From positions 1 to 31,331 of the forward strand of contig CAKTVW010000026.1 in assembly GCA_934630495.1 (NCBI GenBank): a stretch of 31,331 nt of DNA. The letters run 5' to 3'. This DNA comes from an uncultured Oscillospiraceae bacterium. GTDB lineage: Bacteria > Bacillota > Clostridia > Oscillospirales > Oscillospiraceae. Shown here piece by piece: positions 15,066-22,924 of this stretch (its first letter is position 1; the number at the start of each line of letters is the position of its first letter). The notes under the pieces were generated by a model. The model did no database searches and had not been told where the DNA came from. It saw only the letters and a list, made by a program, of their open reading frames with translations. The translations under genes were made by a program, and so were the position numbers.

Positions 15066-16058
15066 ATGGCAGATAAAGAAAAATTCAAAACAATGATCGG
15101 CGGACAGGCGCTGATCGAGGGCATCATGATGATGGGACCGGAAAAGGTCGCCACTGTGGTGCGCACAAAAAAGGGGCTAAAGACCAAGGTCGAGCCGCGC
15201 AAGGTGTCGGGAAAGCGCTTCTCCGTCAAGAAGATCCCGTTTATCCGGGGCGTCTTCAATTTCTGCGCCTCCATGAAAACGGGCGTTTCCGCGCTGATGT
15301 ATTCGGCCGACGCGTTTGCCGAGGACGACGACGAGGCCGTTCCCGAAAAGCAGTCGAAATTTGACGCATGGCTGGAAAAGCGTCTTTCCTCCGAGAGTGC
15401 CAAGAATGTGATGATAACGATCTCCCTGCTGCTGGGCATCGCGTTTTCGGTGGCGCTGTTTATCGTTCTGCCGTCGCTGATCGGCTCGGTCATCAACCAG
15501 TGGGTCACGAGCAGCGAGCTGGTGCGCAATCTGCTGGAGGGACTGGTGCGAATCGCCATTTTCTTAGGCTATATGTTCCTTGTCTCCCGCATGAAGGATA
15601 TGAAGCGCGTGTTTTCCTATCACGGCGCGGAGCATAAGACCATCCGCGCGTACGAGGCACGCCTGCCGCTGACCGTGGAAAACGTGCGCAGACAGACCCG
15701 TCTGCATCCGCGCTGCGGCACGAGCTTCCTGTTTGTCGTGATTATGATCTCCATCCTTGTGTTCTCCGTGGCGACCATTCTGCTGCGGCCGATCACACCG
15801 GAGTTTGATTCCAAGATCGTCGAGGCGCTGGTGCGCGTCGTGCTCAAGCTCCTGCTGCTGCCGATCGTCGTGGGGATCAGCTATGAATTTAACCGTCTGG
15901 TCGGGCGCTATGACAATTGGCTGACCAGAGCGCTTTCCGCCCCCGGTATGTGGCTGCAATACCTGACCACCAACGAGCCGGACGACTCCATGATCGAGGT
16001 CGGTATCGAGGCGCTGACGCTGGTGCTGCCGGAGCAGGAGGGCGCGGACAAATGGTGA
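15066..16058 (+). CDS. DUF1385 family membrane protein (YqhQ-like)
   Basis: The 330-residue protein opens with the family hallmark MIGGQALIEGIMMMGP and has a soluble N-terminal part followed by hydrophobic segments at about residues 115-140, 158-178, 215-243 and 250-272. The central motif YHGAEHKTIRAYE and the following TRLHPRCGTSFLF are also typical of DUF1385. Its role is not established, although homologues are widespread in Bacillota and often stand next to prmC and prfA. Here prmC follows with a seven-base overlap but prfA is not adjacent. It starts 17 bases after the kinase gene and may share its transcript. Confidence 0.9.
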   Translation: MADKEKFKTMIGGQALIEGIMMMGPEKVATVVRTKKGLKTKVEPRKVSGKRFSVKKIPFIRGVFNFCASMKTGVSALMYSADAFAEDDDEAVPEKQSKFDAWLEKRLSSESAKNVMITISLLLGIAFSVALFIVLPSLIGSVINQWVTSSELVRNLLEGLVRIAIFLGYMFLVSRMKDMKRVFSYHGAEHKTIRAYEARLPLTVENVRRQTRLHPRCGTSFLFVVIMISILVFSVATILLRPITPEFDSKIVEALVRVVLKLLLLPIVVGISYEFNRLVGRYDNWLTRALSAPGMWLQYLTTNEPDDSMIEVGIEALTLVLPEQEGADKW

Positions 16059-16921
16059 AAAAATATTCCGAGCTGTATCTCGATGCCCGCCGCGCGCTGC
16101 TTGCCGCCGAGGGACAGAACGCGTCCAATATCGCCCGCGAGTTGGTGTGTGCCGCGTCGGGGAAATCGGCCGAGCAGCTTATTGCCGACCGCGAGCTGTA
16201 CGCGTCGGAGGAGATCAGCGAGCTGACGGACAGCTTCGTGCAGCGGTATCTGAAGGGCGAACCGATGCCCTACATTCTGGGCGAGTGGGACTTTTACGAC
16301 ATGACGCTGACGGTCAATCCGAGCGTGCTGATCCCACGCGACGATACGATGGTCGTTACGGAGCTGGCCATCAAAAAGGCGCTCTTTTTGGAGCAGAATC
16401 CGCGTATTTTGGACCTGTGCACAGGCTCGGGCTGCATCGGACTGGCAATCGCCAAGCGCGTCAAGGATGCGCGGGTCACGCTGGCCGATGTTTCGCAGGC
16501 GGCGCTTCGCGTGGCGCGCAGGAATATCCAGTCGCAGCGCCTGTCGGCGCATGTTACCTGCGTGAACGTCGACGTGCGCAAGCCCGCGCCGGATTATCTG
16601 GGCACATTTGACCTGATCGTCTCCAACCCGCCCTATGTGACCACCGCCGAGTGCGAGACGCTTGACCCGTCCGTCCGCGACTTTGAGCCGCGTCTGGCGC
16701 TTGACGGCGGCGAGGACGGACTGGATTTCTATCGCGCGATCATTAAGAATTATACGCCGGTTTTGATGCCGGGAGGCTACCTTTGCTTTGAGTTCGGCAT
16801 GGGGCAGGAGGACGCCGTCTGCCGCCTGCTCAAGCGGGGAGGCTATGAGATCATTGAACTGAGAAAAGATACGGCCGAGATCACGCGGGCGGTCCTTGCC
16901 CGTAAACGAGAGGAGAACTGA
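16052..16921 (+). CDS. prmC: release factor glutamine methyltransferase
   Basis: PrmC methylates the glutamine of the GGQ motif in release factors 1 and 2 using S-adenosylmethionine, which raises termination efficiency. The 289-residue protein has the helical N-terminal domain, the linker PYILGEWDFY, SAM motif LDLCTGSGCIGLAIA and the catalytic NPPY in IVSNPPYV. ATG 16052 lies nine bases after AGGAGGG; GTG 16055 is a near alternative. It overlaps the DUF1385 gene and ends two bases before recA, so it is inside a single operon. Confidence 0.95.
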   Translation: MVKKYSELYLDARRALLAAEGQNASNIARELVCAASGKSAEQLIADRELYASEEISELTDSFVQRYLKGEPMPYILGEWDFYDMTLTVNPSVLIPRDDTMVVTELAIKKALFLEQNPRILDLCTGSGCIGLAIAKRVKDARVTLADVSQAALRVARRNIQSQRLSAHVTCVNVDVRKPAPDYLGTFDLIVSNPPYVTTAECETLDPSVRDFEPRLALDGGEDGLDFYRAIIKNYTPVLMPGGYLCFEFGMGQEDAVCRLLKRGGYEIIELRKDTAEITRAVLARKREEN

Positions 16922-16923
16922 TT

Positions 16924-18024
16924 ATGGCACAGAAGAAAACGGCTTACGAGGCGCCCAGCCCCGCCGAGGATAAGAAGAAGGCGCTTTCCACCGCGCTCCA
17001 GCAGATCGAGAAGAACTACGGCAAGGGCGCTGTGATGCGCATGGGCGACCGCCCGGAGATGAACGTGGACGCTATTCCGACCGGTTCGCTGGCGCTGGAC
17101 GCGGCGCTCGGCATCGGCGGCCTGCCCAGAGGCAGAATTATTGAGATCTACGGGCCGGAATCCTCCGGCAAGACGACGCTTGCCCTGCACGTCGTGGCGG
17201 AGGCGCAGAAGCGCGGCGGCGAGGTCGCCTTTGTCGACGCGGAGCATGCGCTTGACCCCGTCTATGCCGCCGCGATCGGCGTGGATATTGATTCCATGCT
17301 CGTTTCTCAGCCGGATACCGGCGAGCAGGCGCTCGATATTACCGAGGCGCTCGTTCGTTCCGGTGCGATCGACGTGATCGTGGTCGACTCCGTCGCGGCC
17401 CTGACGCCCCGCGCGGAGATCGAGGGCGAGATGGGCGACGCCTTTGTGGGCCTTCAGGCGCGTATGATGTCGCAGGCGCTTCGGAAGCTTGCGGGCGCCG
17501 TCGCCAAGACCAACTGCATCATCATCTTCATCAATCAGCTTCGTATGAAGATCGGCGTTATGTACGGCAACCCCGAGACGACCACCGGCGGCAACGCGCT
17601 GAAGTTCTACGCCTCCGTGCGGCTGGACGTGCGCAAGGTCGAGACGATCAAGAACGGAAGCGAGATTATCGGCAACCGCACCCGCGTCCGCGTCATCAAG
17701 AACAAGGTCGCGCCCCCCTTCCGCGAGGCCGTTTTCGACATCATGTACGGCGAGGGCATTTCCCGCTTCGGCGAGCTGCTGGATATCGCGGTCGACATGG
17801 AGCTGGTCAACAAGAGCGGAAGCTGGTTCTCCATCGGCGACGAGCGCATCGGTCAGGGCCGCGACAATGCCAAGCAGTACATTGCTTCGCACCCGGAGAT
17901 CGCACAGGATCTGGAAAACAAGGTCCGCGCGCATCTGGCCGAGATCCAGAACATGCGCAGATCCGCCGCAAAGCCTGCGGGCAAGGCGGTAGACGTGTCC
18001 GCCGAGGACTTTGATGAGGGTTGA
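16924..18024 (+). CDS. recA: recombinase RecA
   Basis: The 366-residue RecA forms filaments on single-stranded DNA, drives strand exchange and triggers LexA cleavage. Key motifs: IEKNYGKGAVMRMGD near the start, Walker A GPESSGKTT at 77-85, VDAEHALDP, Walker B VIVVDSVAAL, and the L2 loop with NQLRMKIGVMYGNPETTTGGNALKFY. The C-terminal part has the acidic tail VSAEDFDEG. The length is normal and there is no intein. GAGAGGAGA precedes the start. I see no clear SOS box nearby, and since it is in mid-operon its control probably lies further upstream. Confidence 0.98.
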   Translation: MAQKKTAYEAPSPAEDKKKALSTALQQIEKNYGKGAVMRMGDRPEMNVDAIPTGSLALDAALGIGGLPRGRIIEIYGPESSGKTTLALHVVAEAQKRGGEVAFVDAEHALDPVYAAAIGVDIDSMLVSQPDTGEQALDITEALVRSGAIDVIVVDSVAALTPRAEIEGEMGDAFVGLQARMMSQALRKLAGAVAKTNCIIIFINQLRMKIGVMYGNPETTTGGNALKFYASVRLDVRKVETIKNGSEIIGNRTRVRVIKNKVAPPFREAVFDIMYGEGISRFGELLDIAVDMELVNKSGSWFSIGDERIGQGRDNAKQYIASHPEIAQDLENKVRAHLAEIQNMRRSAAKPAGKAVDVSAEDFDEG

Positions 18025-18640
18025 GGCCATCGAGCCGATCGGGGCGGGGTCGGAGCGCTTCCGTCTGCGCCTTGATAACGGCACGACGCTGAAGGTCTAC
18101 CCGTCCGTGATCGCGGAAATGGGGTTGTACCCGGGGCAGGAGCTTCCGGAGGCGGCTATGGCGTCGCTGCTGGACGCCTGCGGCGCCGCGTCGGCAAAGG
18201 AACGGGCGGTGCGCATCATTTCCTCCGCCTCGGTGTCTGCAAGGGAGCTGGAGGAGCGGCTTGTCCGAAAGGGCGAGGACGCCGAGCATTCCCGCGCGGC
18301 GGTACAGTGGCTCACCGATCTGAGGCTGCTCGACGACCGTCAGCTTGCCGCGCAGGTCGTGCGCAACGGCTTGGCCAAGGGCTACGGCGCGGCGCGCATT
18401 CGGCAGATGCTCTATGAAAAGCGCGTCCCGCGAGAGCTTTGGGACGAGGCGCTGGCGGAGCTGCCGTCTCAGGACGGCGCGATCGACGACTTTCTGCGGC
18501 GGCGTTTTCGCGGCAAAGCGCCCGATCGTGCGGAGTGTAAACGCGCGACGGATGCGCTGCTCCGCCGGGGACACCGCTGGGAGGATATCCGGCGTGCGCT
18601 GGAGCGCTATGCGCCGGAGGAAGATTTTTCGGAAGAATAA
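18014..18640 (+). CDS. recX: RecX family regulatory protein
   Basis: RecX proteins bind RecA filaments and limit their growth. This 208-residue protein shows tandem three-helix repeats with family patterns RIISSASVSARELEERLVRKG, AVQWLTDLRLLDDRQLAAQVVRNGLAKGYGAARIRQMLYEKRV and RRGHRWEDIRRALE. It starts inside the end of recA (overlap 11 bases); TTG 18011 directly before ATG 18014 is an alternative start. The overlap with recA is a common arrangement and supports the assignment. Confidence 0.9.
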   Translation: MRVEAIEPIGAGSERFRLRLDNGTTLKVYPSVIAEMGLYPGQELPEAAMASLLDACGAASAKERAVRIISSASVSARELEERLVRKGEDAEHSRAAVQWLTDLRLLDDRQLAAQVVRNGLAKGYGAARIRQMLYEKRVPRELWDEALAELPSQDGAIDDFLRRRFRGKAPDRAECKRATDALLRRGHRWEDIRRALERYAPEEDFSEE

Positions 18641-18660
18641 AAAAGGATGGTTACGAACCT

Positions 18661-19989
18661 ATGGGAAAACGCATTGGGATGATCTCCCTCGGCTGCGCTA
18701 AGAATCAGGTAAACGCGGAGCAGATGCTTTTCATGCTCCGGGAGGCGGGATATGAGATCCTGCCGACGGTCGAGGGAGCAGACGTCGTCATTATCAACAC
18801 CTGCGGCTTCATCGACTCGGCAAAGAGCGAGGCCATTGACAATATTCTTGCCATGGCGGAGCTGAAGGCGGCGGGCGTGATCGGGAAGATCCTCGTCACG
18901 GGCTGTCTGTCGCAGCGATACCGCGACGAGATTCTTCGGGAGCTTCCCGAGGTGGACGGCGTTCTCGGAACGGGAAGCTACGGACAGATCGTCTCGGCGG
19001 TCGACGGGCTTCTGGCGGAGCGGAGCGTTTCGGAGTTCGGCGATATCGACGCGCCGGTCGACGAGGTAGGGCGCGTGCTGACTACGCCGTCTTACTACGC
19101 GTATCTGAAAATCGCGGAGGGCTGCGACAACCGCTGCTCCTACTGCGTGATCCCGTCCCTGCGCGGCAGATACCGCAGCCGCCGCATGGAGGACTGCCTC
19201 TACGAAGCGCGGATGCTGGCCGACGACGGCGTGAAGGAGCTGATCGTCGTCGCGCAGGACACCAGCCGCTACGGTATCGACCTCTACGGAGAGCACAAGC
19301 TGGCGGAGCTGCTGCGGGAGCTGTGCAAGATCGAGAAGCTGCACTGGGTCCGCGTACATTATCTCTATCCCGACGAGCTGGACGACGAGCTGCTGGAGGT
19401 CATTGCCTCCGAGCCGAAGATCGTCAAGTACATGGATATCCCCATCCAGCACGTCAACGACAAAATTTTGAAAAAAATGAACCGCCGCGGGACACGGGCG
19501 GAGCTGGACGCGCTGTTTGCCAAGATCCGCGCCCGCATTCCGGACGTCGTGATCCGTACGAGCATCATTACCGGCCTTCCCTACGAGGGCGAGGCGGAAT
19601 TTGAAGAGCTGTGCGACTGGCTTCGCGCCAATAAGCTTGAACGGGTCGGCGCGTTCGCCTTCTCTCCCGAGGAGGGGACGGCGGCGGCGCGGATGGAGTA
19701 CCCTGACGAGGAGACGGCGGTCCGCCGCGCCGAGATCGTTGCGGAGCTGCAATCGCGCATCATGGACGAATGCAACGAAAAACGCATCGGTACGGTGACG
19801 GAGGTGCTCTGCGAGGGCTTTGATCCGGAGAGCGGACGCTATTTCGGCCGGACCTACGCTGATTCGCCGGATATCGACGGCCGCGTGGTGTTTGAAAGCG
19901 ACCGAACGGTGCATATCGGCGACTTTGTCCCCGTCCGCGTGACGGGCGCTGTCGACGGCGACCTGACAGGCACAGTTGAGGAGGGATGA
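18661..19989 (+). CDS. rimO: ribosomal protein uS12 methylthiotransferase
   Basis: RimO is a radical-SAM enzyme that adds a methylthio group to an aspartate of ribosomal protein S12. The 442-residue protein has cysteines C12 (LGCAKNQVN), C48 (NTCGFIDSAK) and C82 (TGCLSQRY) for one iron-sulfur cluster, C155, C159 and C162 (CDNRCSYC) for the radical-SAM cluster, and a C-terminal TRAM domain (about 370-440). The CGFIDSAK motif separates it from MiaB and MtaB relatives. It follows recX by 20 bases and runs directly into pgsA. Confidence 0.95.
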   Translation: MGKRIGMISLGCAKNQVNAEQMLFMLREAGYEILPTVEGADVVIINTCGFIDSAKSEAIDNILAMAELKAAGVIGKILVTGCLSQRYRDEILRELPEVDGVLGTGSYGQIVSAVDGLLAERSVSEFGDIDAPVDEVGRVLTTPSYYAYLKIAEGCDNRCSYCVIPSLRGRYRSRRMEDCLYEARMLADDGVKELIVVAQDTSRYGIDLYGEHKLAELLRELCKIEKLHWVRVHYLYPDELDDELLEVIASEPKIVKYMDIPIQHVNDKILKKMNRRGTRAELDALFAKIRARIPDVVIRTSIITGLPYEGEAEFEELCDWLRANKLERVGAFAFSPEEGTAAARMEYPDEETAVRRAEIVAELQSRIMDECNEKRIGTVTEVLCEGFDPESGRYFGRTYADSPDIDGRVVFESDRTVHIGDFVPVRVTGAVDGDLTGTVEEG

Positions 19990-19992
19990 ACC

Positions 19993-20553
19993 GTGACGAC
20001 TGCAACAAAGATCACCTTTGTACGGGTTTTTCTGATCCCGCTTTTCATGGCCTGCATGTATCTGAGCGAGAGCATGGAATGGATGAAATATCTGGCGCTG
20101 GCGGTGTTTGCCGCCGCAAGCCTGACCGATCTGCTTGACGGTCAGATCGCGCGCCGCTGCCACCAGGTCACCGATCTCGGAAAATTTTTGGACCCTCTGG
20201 CCGATAAGGTGCTGGTCATCGCGGCAATGGCGATGTTCTGCGAGTGGGGAGAGTTCCCGGCGTGGGCGCTTATGATCGTTCTGGCGCGTGAGTTTGCCGT
20301 CAGCGGTCTGCGAATGATCGCGGCAGGGAAGGGGAACGTGATCGCTGCCGGCCGGTCGGGAAAGGTCAAGACCGCCGTAACGATGGCGGGACTGTGCACG
20401 ATGCTGCTCCTGCGCGGCGCGTTCTTTACCAAGCTGCTGGGCCAATGCGCCGTCGACACGGTCAAATGGGTCGTCGTCGGCCTGATCGCCGCCACGACGC
20501 TCTATTCCGGCGTGGAGTATTTCGTGAAAAACAAAAAGGTGCTTGTGCCCTGA
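19993..20553 (+). CDS. pgsA: CDP-diacylglycerol--glycerol-3-phosphate 3-phosphatidyltransferase
   Basis: The enzyme makes phosphatidylglycerol phosphate, the committed step to anionic phospholipids, in the membrane. The CDP-alcohol transferase motif D-x2-D-G-x2-A-R-x8-G-x3-D-x3-D is complete in DLLDGQIARRCHQV followed by TDLGKFLDPLADK. The 186-residue protein has about four to six hydrophobic segments. It starts with GTG at 19993, only three bases after the rimO stop, with GAGGAGGG overlapping the rimO end. It is the last gene of the unit; the next promoter starts three bases after it. Confidence 0.93.
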   Translation: MTTATKITFVRVFLIPLFMACMYLSESMEWMKYLALAVFAAASLTDLLDGQIARRCHQVTDLGKFLDPLADKVLVIAAMAMFCEWGEFPAWALMIVLAREFAVSGLRMIAAGKGNVIAAGRSGKVKTAVTMAGLCTMLLLRGAFFTKLLGQCAVDTVKWVVVGLIAATTLYSGVEYFVKNKKVLVP

Positions 20554-20555
20554 CC

Positions 20556-20587
20556 TTGACACCTTTTGAAAAATCTGCTAATATAAT
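20556..20587 (+). promoter_or_regulatory. promoter of the cysteine T-box unit
   Basis: A perfect -35 box TTGACA (20556-20561) is followed at 17 bases by TAATAT (20579-20584) with an extended TGC, and at 20 bases by a perfect TATAAT (20582-20587). Either places the start of the RNA close to 20592. Confidence 0.75.
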
Positions 20588-20596
20588 GGCAATGTG

Positions 20597-20863
20597 AATA
20601 TCGCGTTGACCGGGAAGAGTAACGGACCGCCGCGCACCAGAGAGCCGCCGCCATCGGCTGAAAGCGGGGGCTGCGCCCAATCCGCCAAGTGCGCCCGCGA
20701 GCGAAGGGGAGACCCCGTCGGCCGCGTTAAGGCCAGAGTGAAGAAGCTTCCGATCCCATCGTCCGTGCCGCGCGGCGGCGCGCCTGCGGAGCGGAGCTTC
20801 GGGAAAATCAGAGTGGAACCGCGGTATTGCCGCCTCTGGAAATCACTTCCGGAGGCGGTTTTT
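20597..20863 (+). ncRNA. T-box riboswitch, cysteine type
   Basis: The leader of cysE has the parts of a T-box that senses uncharged tRNA. Near the 5' end there is GAAGAGTA (loop-E-like), then the AGAGAG bulge region with GCTGAAAGCGG in stem I, and GTGGAACCGCGG (20813-20824) as the T-box sequence, one base off the common AGGGTGGNACCGCG. A terminator follows directly. TGC at 20672-20674 lies in a GGGCTGCGCCC stretch 3' of the distal stem and can be the cysteine specifier, which fits the cysE and cysS genes downstream. In this family uncharged tRNA-Cys favours the antiterminator and allows transcription. Confidence 0.9.
20830..20863 (+). terminator. T-box terminator
   Basis: CCGCCTCTGGA (20830-20840) pairs with TCCGGAGGCGG (20848-20858), with one G-U pair, and is followed by TTTTT. 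It competes with the antiterminator formed by the T-box sequence. Confidence 0.85.
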
Positions 20864-20881
20864 CTGTTTGGAGGCGAGCAA

Positions 20882-21493
20882 ATGCGGTTAAAAGAAACCA
20901 TAGAGGCTTATCAGCGCAACGACCCCGCTGCGCGCAGTAAATTTGAAGTTTTCTGGCTGTATAACGGCCTGCATGCCATGATCTACTATCGCGTGGCGCA
21001 TTGGCTGTTTACGCACGGGCTGAAATTTTTCGGCCGCTGGGTGTCGCAGATCGCCAGACGGCGCACCGGTGTGGAGATCCATCCGGCGGCGGTGATCGGG
21101 CGGCGTCTGGTCATTGACCACGGCATGGGCATCGTGATCGGCGCGACGGCCGAGATCGGCGACGACTGCCTGCTGTATCAGGGTGTGACGCTGGGCGGGA
21201 CCGGCGCGGCGCACGAAAAGCGCCACCCGACGCTGGGCAATAACGTTATGGTCGGCTGCGGAGCAAAGGTCTTGGGACCGTTCAAGGTCGGGGACAATGC
21301 CCGCATTGCCGCCAATTCGGTGGTGCTCAACGAGGTGCCCGCTAATTCCACCGTCGTCGGCGTGCCCGGACGCGTGGTCCGGCTGAACGGCGCAAAGCTC
21401 GACCATATCCACACCCCCGACCCGATCCGCGCGGAGCTGGATTATTTACAGGAACGTCTGTCAAAGCTGGAAGAACAAACGGAGGAGAAATAA
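20882..21493 (+). CDS. cysE: serine O-acetyltransferase
   Basis: CysE transfers acetyl from acetyl-CoA to serine, the first step of cysteine synthesis. This 203-residue short form has a helical N-terminal part (FWLYNGLHAMIYYRVAHWLF) and a left-handed beta-helix of hexapeptide repeats with VIDHGMGIVIGATAEIGDDC and QGVTLGGTG. ATG 20882 follows GGAGG by seven bases. It is the first gene under the T-box and is followed one base later by cysS, so cysteine making and charging are adjusted together. Confidence 0.95.
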   Translation: MRLKETIEAYQRNDPAARSKFEVFWLYNGLHAMIYYRVAHWLFTHGLKFFGRWVSQIARRRTGVEIHPAAVIGRRLVIDHGMGIVIGATAEIGDDCLLYQGVTLGGTGAAHEKRHPTLGNNVMVGCGAKVLGPFKVGDNARIAANSVVLNEVPANSTVVGVPGRVVRLNGAKLDHIHTPDPIRAELDYLQERLSKLEEQTEEK

Positions 21494-21494
21494 A

Positions 21495-22901
21495 ATGTAT
21501 CTTTATAATTCGCTGAGCCACAAAAAAGAGCTGTTCGTACCCAATCATCCCGACATCGTGAAGATGTATACCTGCGGCCCGACGGTCTATCACTATGCGC
21601 ATATCGGCAATCTGCGCAGCTATATTATGGAGGATGTGCTGGAAAAGGCCCTGCGCTACGAGGGCTACAACGTCAAGCGCGTGATGAACATTACGGATGT
21701 CGGCCATCTGGCCTCCGATGCGGACACCGGCGAGGATAAAATGCTCAAGGGCGCCAAGCGCGAGCACAAGTCCGTTATGGAGATCGCAAAATACTACACC
21801 GACGCGTTTTTTGCCGACTGCAAAAAGCTGAATATCAAGACGCCCGACGTGGTGGAGCCGGCGACCAACTGCATCCCGGAGTATATCCGCATGATCGAGA
21901 CGCTGCTGGAAAAGGGCTACGCCTATCCTGCCGGCGGGAACATCTACTTCGACACCTCCAAGCTCGAGAAGTATTACGTTTTTAACGATCACAAGGAGGA
22001 GGACCTTGCCGTCGGCGTCCGCGAGGGCGTGGAGGAGGACGAAAACAAACGCAATAAAAACGATTTCGTTCTCTGGTTTACAAAGTCGAAATTCGAGGAT
22101 CAGGCGCTCAAATGGGACTCCCCGTGGGGCGTGGGCTATCCGGGCTGGCACATTGAGTGCTCCTGCATCAGCATCAAGCATCTCGGCGAGGACATGGACA
22201 TCCACTGCGGCGGCATCGACAACGCCTTCCCGCACCATACCAACGAGATCGCGCAGTCCGAGGCGTATCTGGGGCACAAGTGGTGCAATTATTGGTTCCA
22301 TGTGCACCATCTCAACACCGAAAACGGCAAAATGTCCAAGTCCAAGGGCGAATTTCTGACCGTTTCGCTGCTGGAGGAGAAGGGCTATGATCCGCTGGTC
22401 TACCGTCTGTTCTGCCTGCAGAGCCATTATCGCCGGAATCTGGTGTTCTCCTGGGAGAATCTGGACAACGCGGCGCTGACATACGAAAAGCTGATCGCCA
22501 AGATCGCCGCGCTCACCGAAGACGGCGAGGTCGAGCAGCAGGCGTTTGACGCACTGAAGGAAAAATTCCTCTCCGCGCTCAACGGCGACCTGAACACGTC
22601 CCTTGCGGTCACGGCGGTGTACGACGTGCTCAAGGCAAAGACGAACGACGCCACCAAGCGCGCGGCGCTGGCGGATTTTGATACCGTTTTGGGATTAAAT
22701 CTGCTGGAGGCGGCGGAAAAATACCGCCGTGCGCAGCCCGAGGAGGAAAAGGACCCGGAGATCGACGCGATGGTCGCGGCCCGCACCGCGGCTAAGAAGG
22801 AAAAGAACTGGGCCGAGGCCGACCGCATCCGCGACGAGCTGAAGGCGCGGGGGATCGAGGTCATCGACACGCCGCAGGGTGCAAAGTGGAAGCGAATCTG
22901 A
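21495..22901 (+). CDS. cysS: cysteinyl-tRNA synthetase
   Basis: The 468-residue class I enzyme charges tRNA-Cys. It has zinc-ligand cysteine C28-type motif TCGPTVY, HIGN in HYAHIGNLRSY for ATP, HIECSC and the zinc/active-site motif GGIDNAFPHHTNEIAQSEA, and KMSKSKGEF. The anticodon-binding domain follows. The short spacing after cysE and the shared T-box make the regulation clear. A C-terminal stretch EEEKDPEIDAMVAARTAAKKEKNWAEADRIRDELKARGIEVIDTP is the usual family tail. Confidence 0.97.
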   Translation: MYLYNSLSHKKELFVPNHPDIVKMYTCGPTVYHYAHIGNLRSYIMEDVLEKALRYEGYNVKRVMNITDVGHLASDADTGEDKMLKGAKREHKSVMEIAKYYTDAFFADCKKLNIKTPDVVEPATNCIPEYIRMIETLLEKGYAYPAGGNIYFDTSKLEKYYVFNDHKEEDLAVGVREGVEEDENKRNKNDFVLWFTKSKFEDQALKWDSPWGVGYPGWHIECSCISIKHLGEDMDIHCGGIDNAFPHHTNEIAQSEAYLGHKWCNYWFHVHHLNTENGKMSKSKGEFLTVSLLEEKGYDPLVYRLFCLQSHYRRNLVFSWENLDNAALTYEKLIAKIAALTEDGEVEQQAFDALKEKFLSALNGDLNTSLAVTAVYDVLKAKTNDATKRAALADFDTVLGLNLLEAAEKYRRAQPEEEKDPEIDAMVAARTAAKKEKNWAEADRIRDELKARGIEVIDTPQGAKWKRI

Positions 22902-22924
22902 CAAAGCAGACGGGAGGGGCGACT

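Noticed and set aside
18607..20562. Very long open frame on the minus strand (651 codons) opposite rimO and pgsA
   Set aside because: It mirrors two well-supported genes in a high-GC region and its composition (rich in H, R, Q, without domains) is that of an antisense shadow.
20594..20881. Open frame upstream of cysE, in phase with it
   Set aside because: This is the T-box leader; the sequence is explained by RNA structure, and the cysE protein starts at 20882 as in the family.
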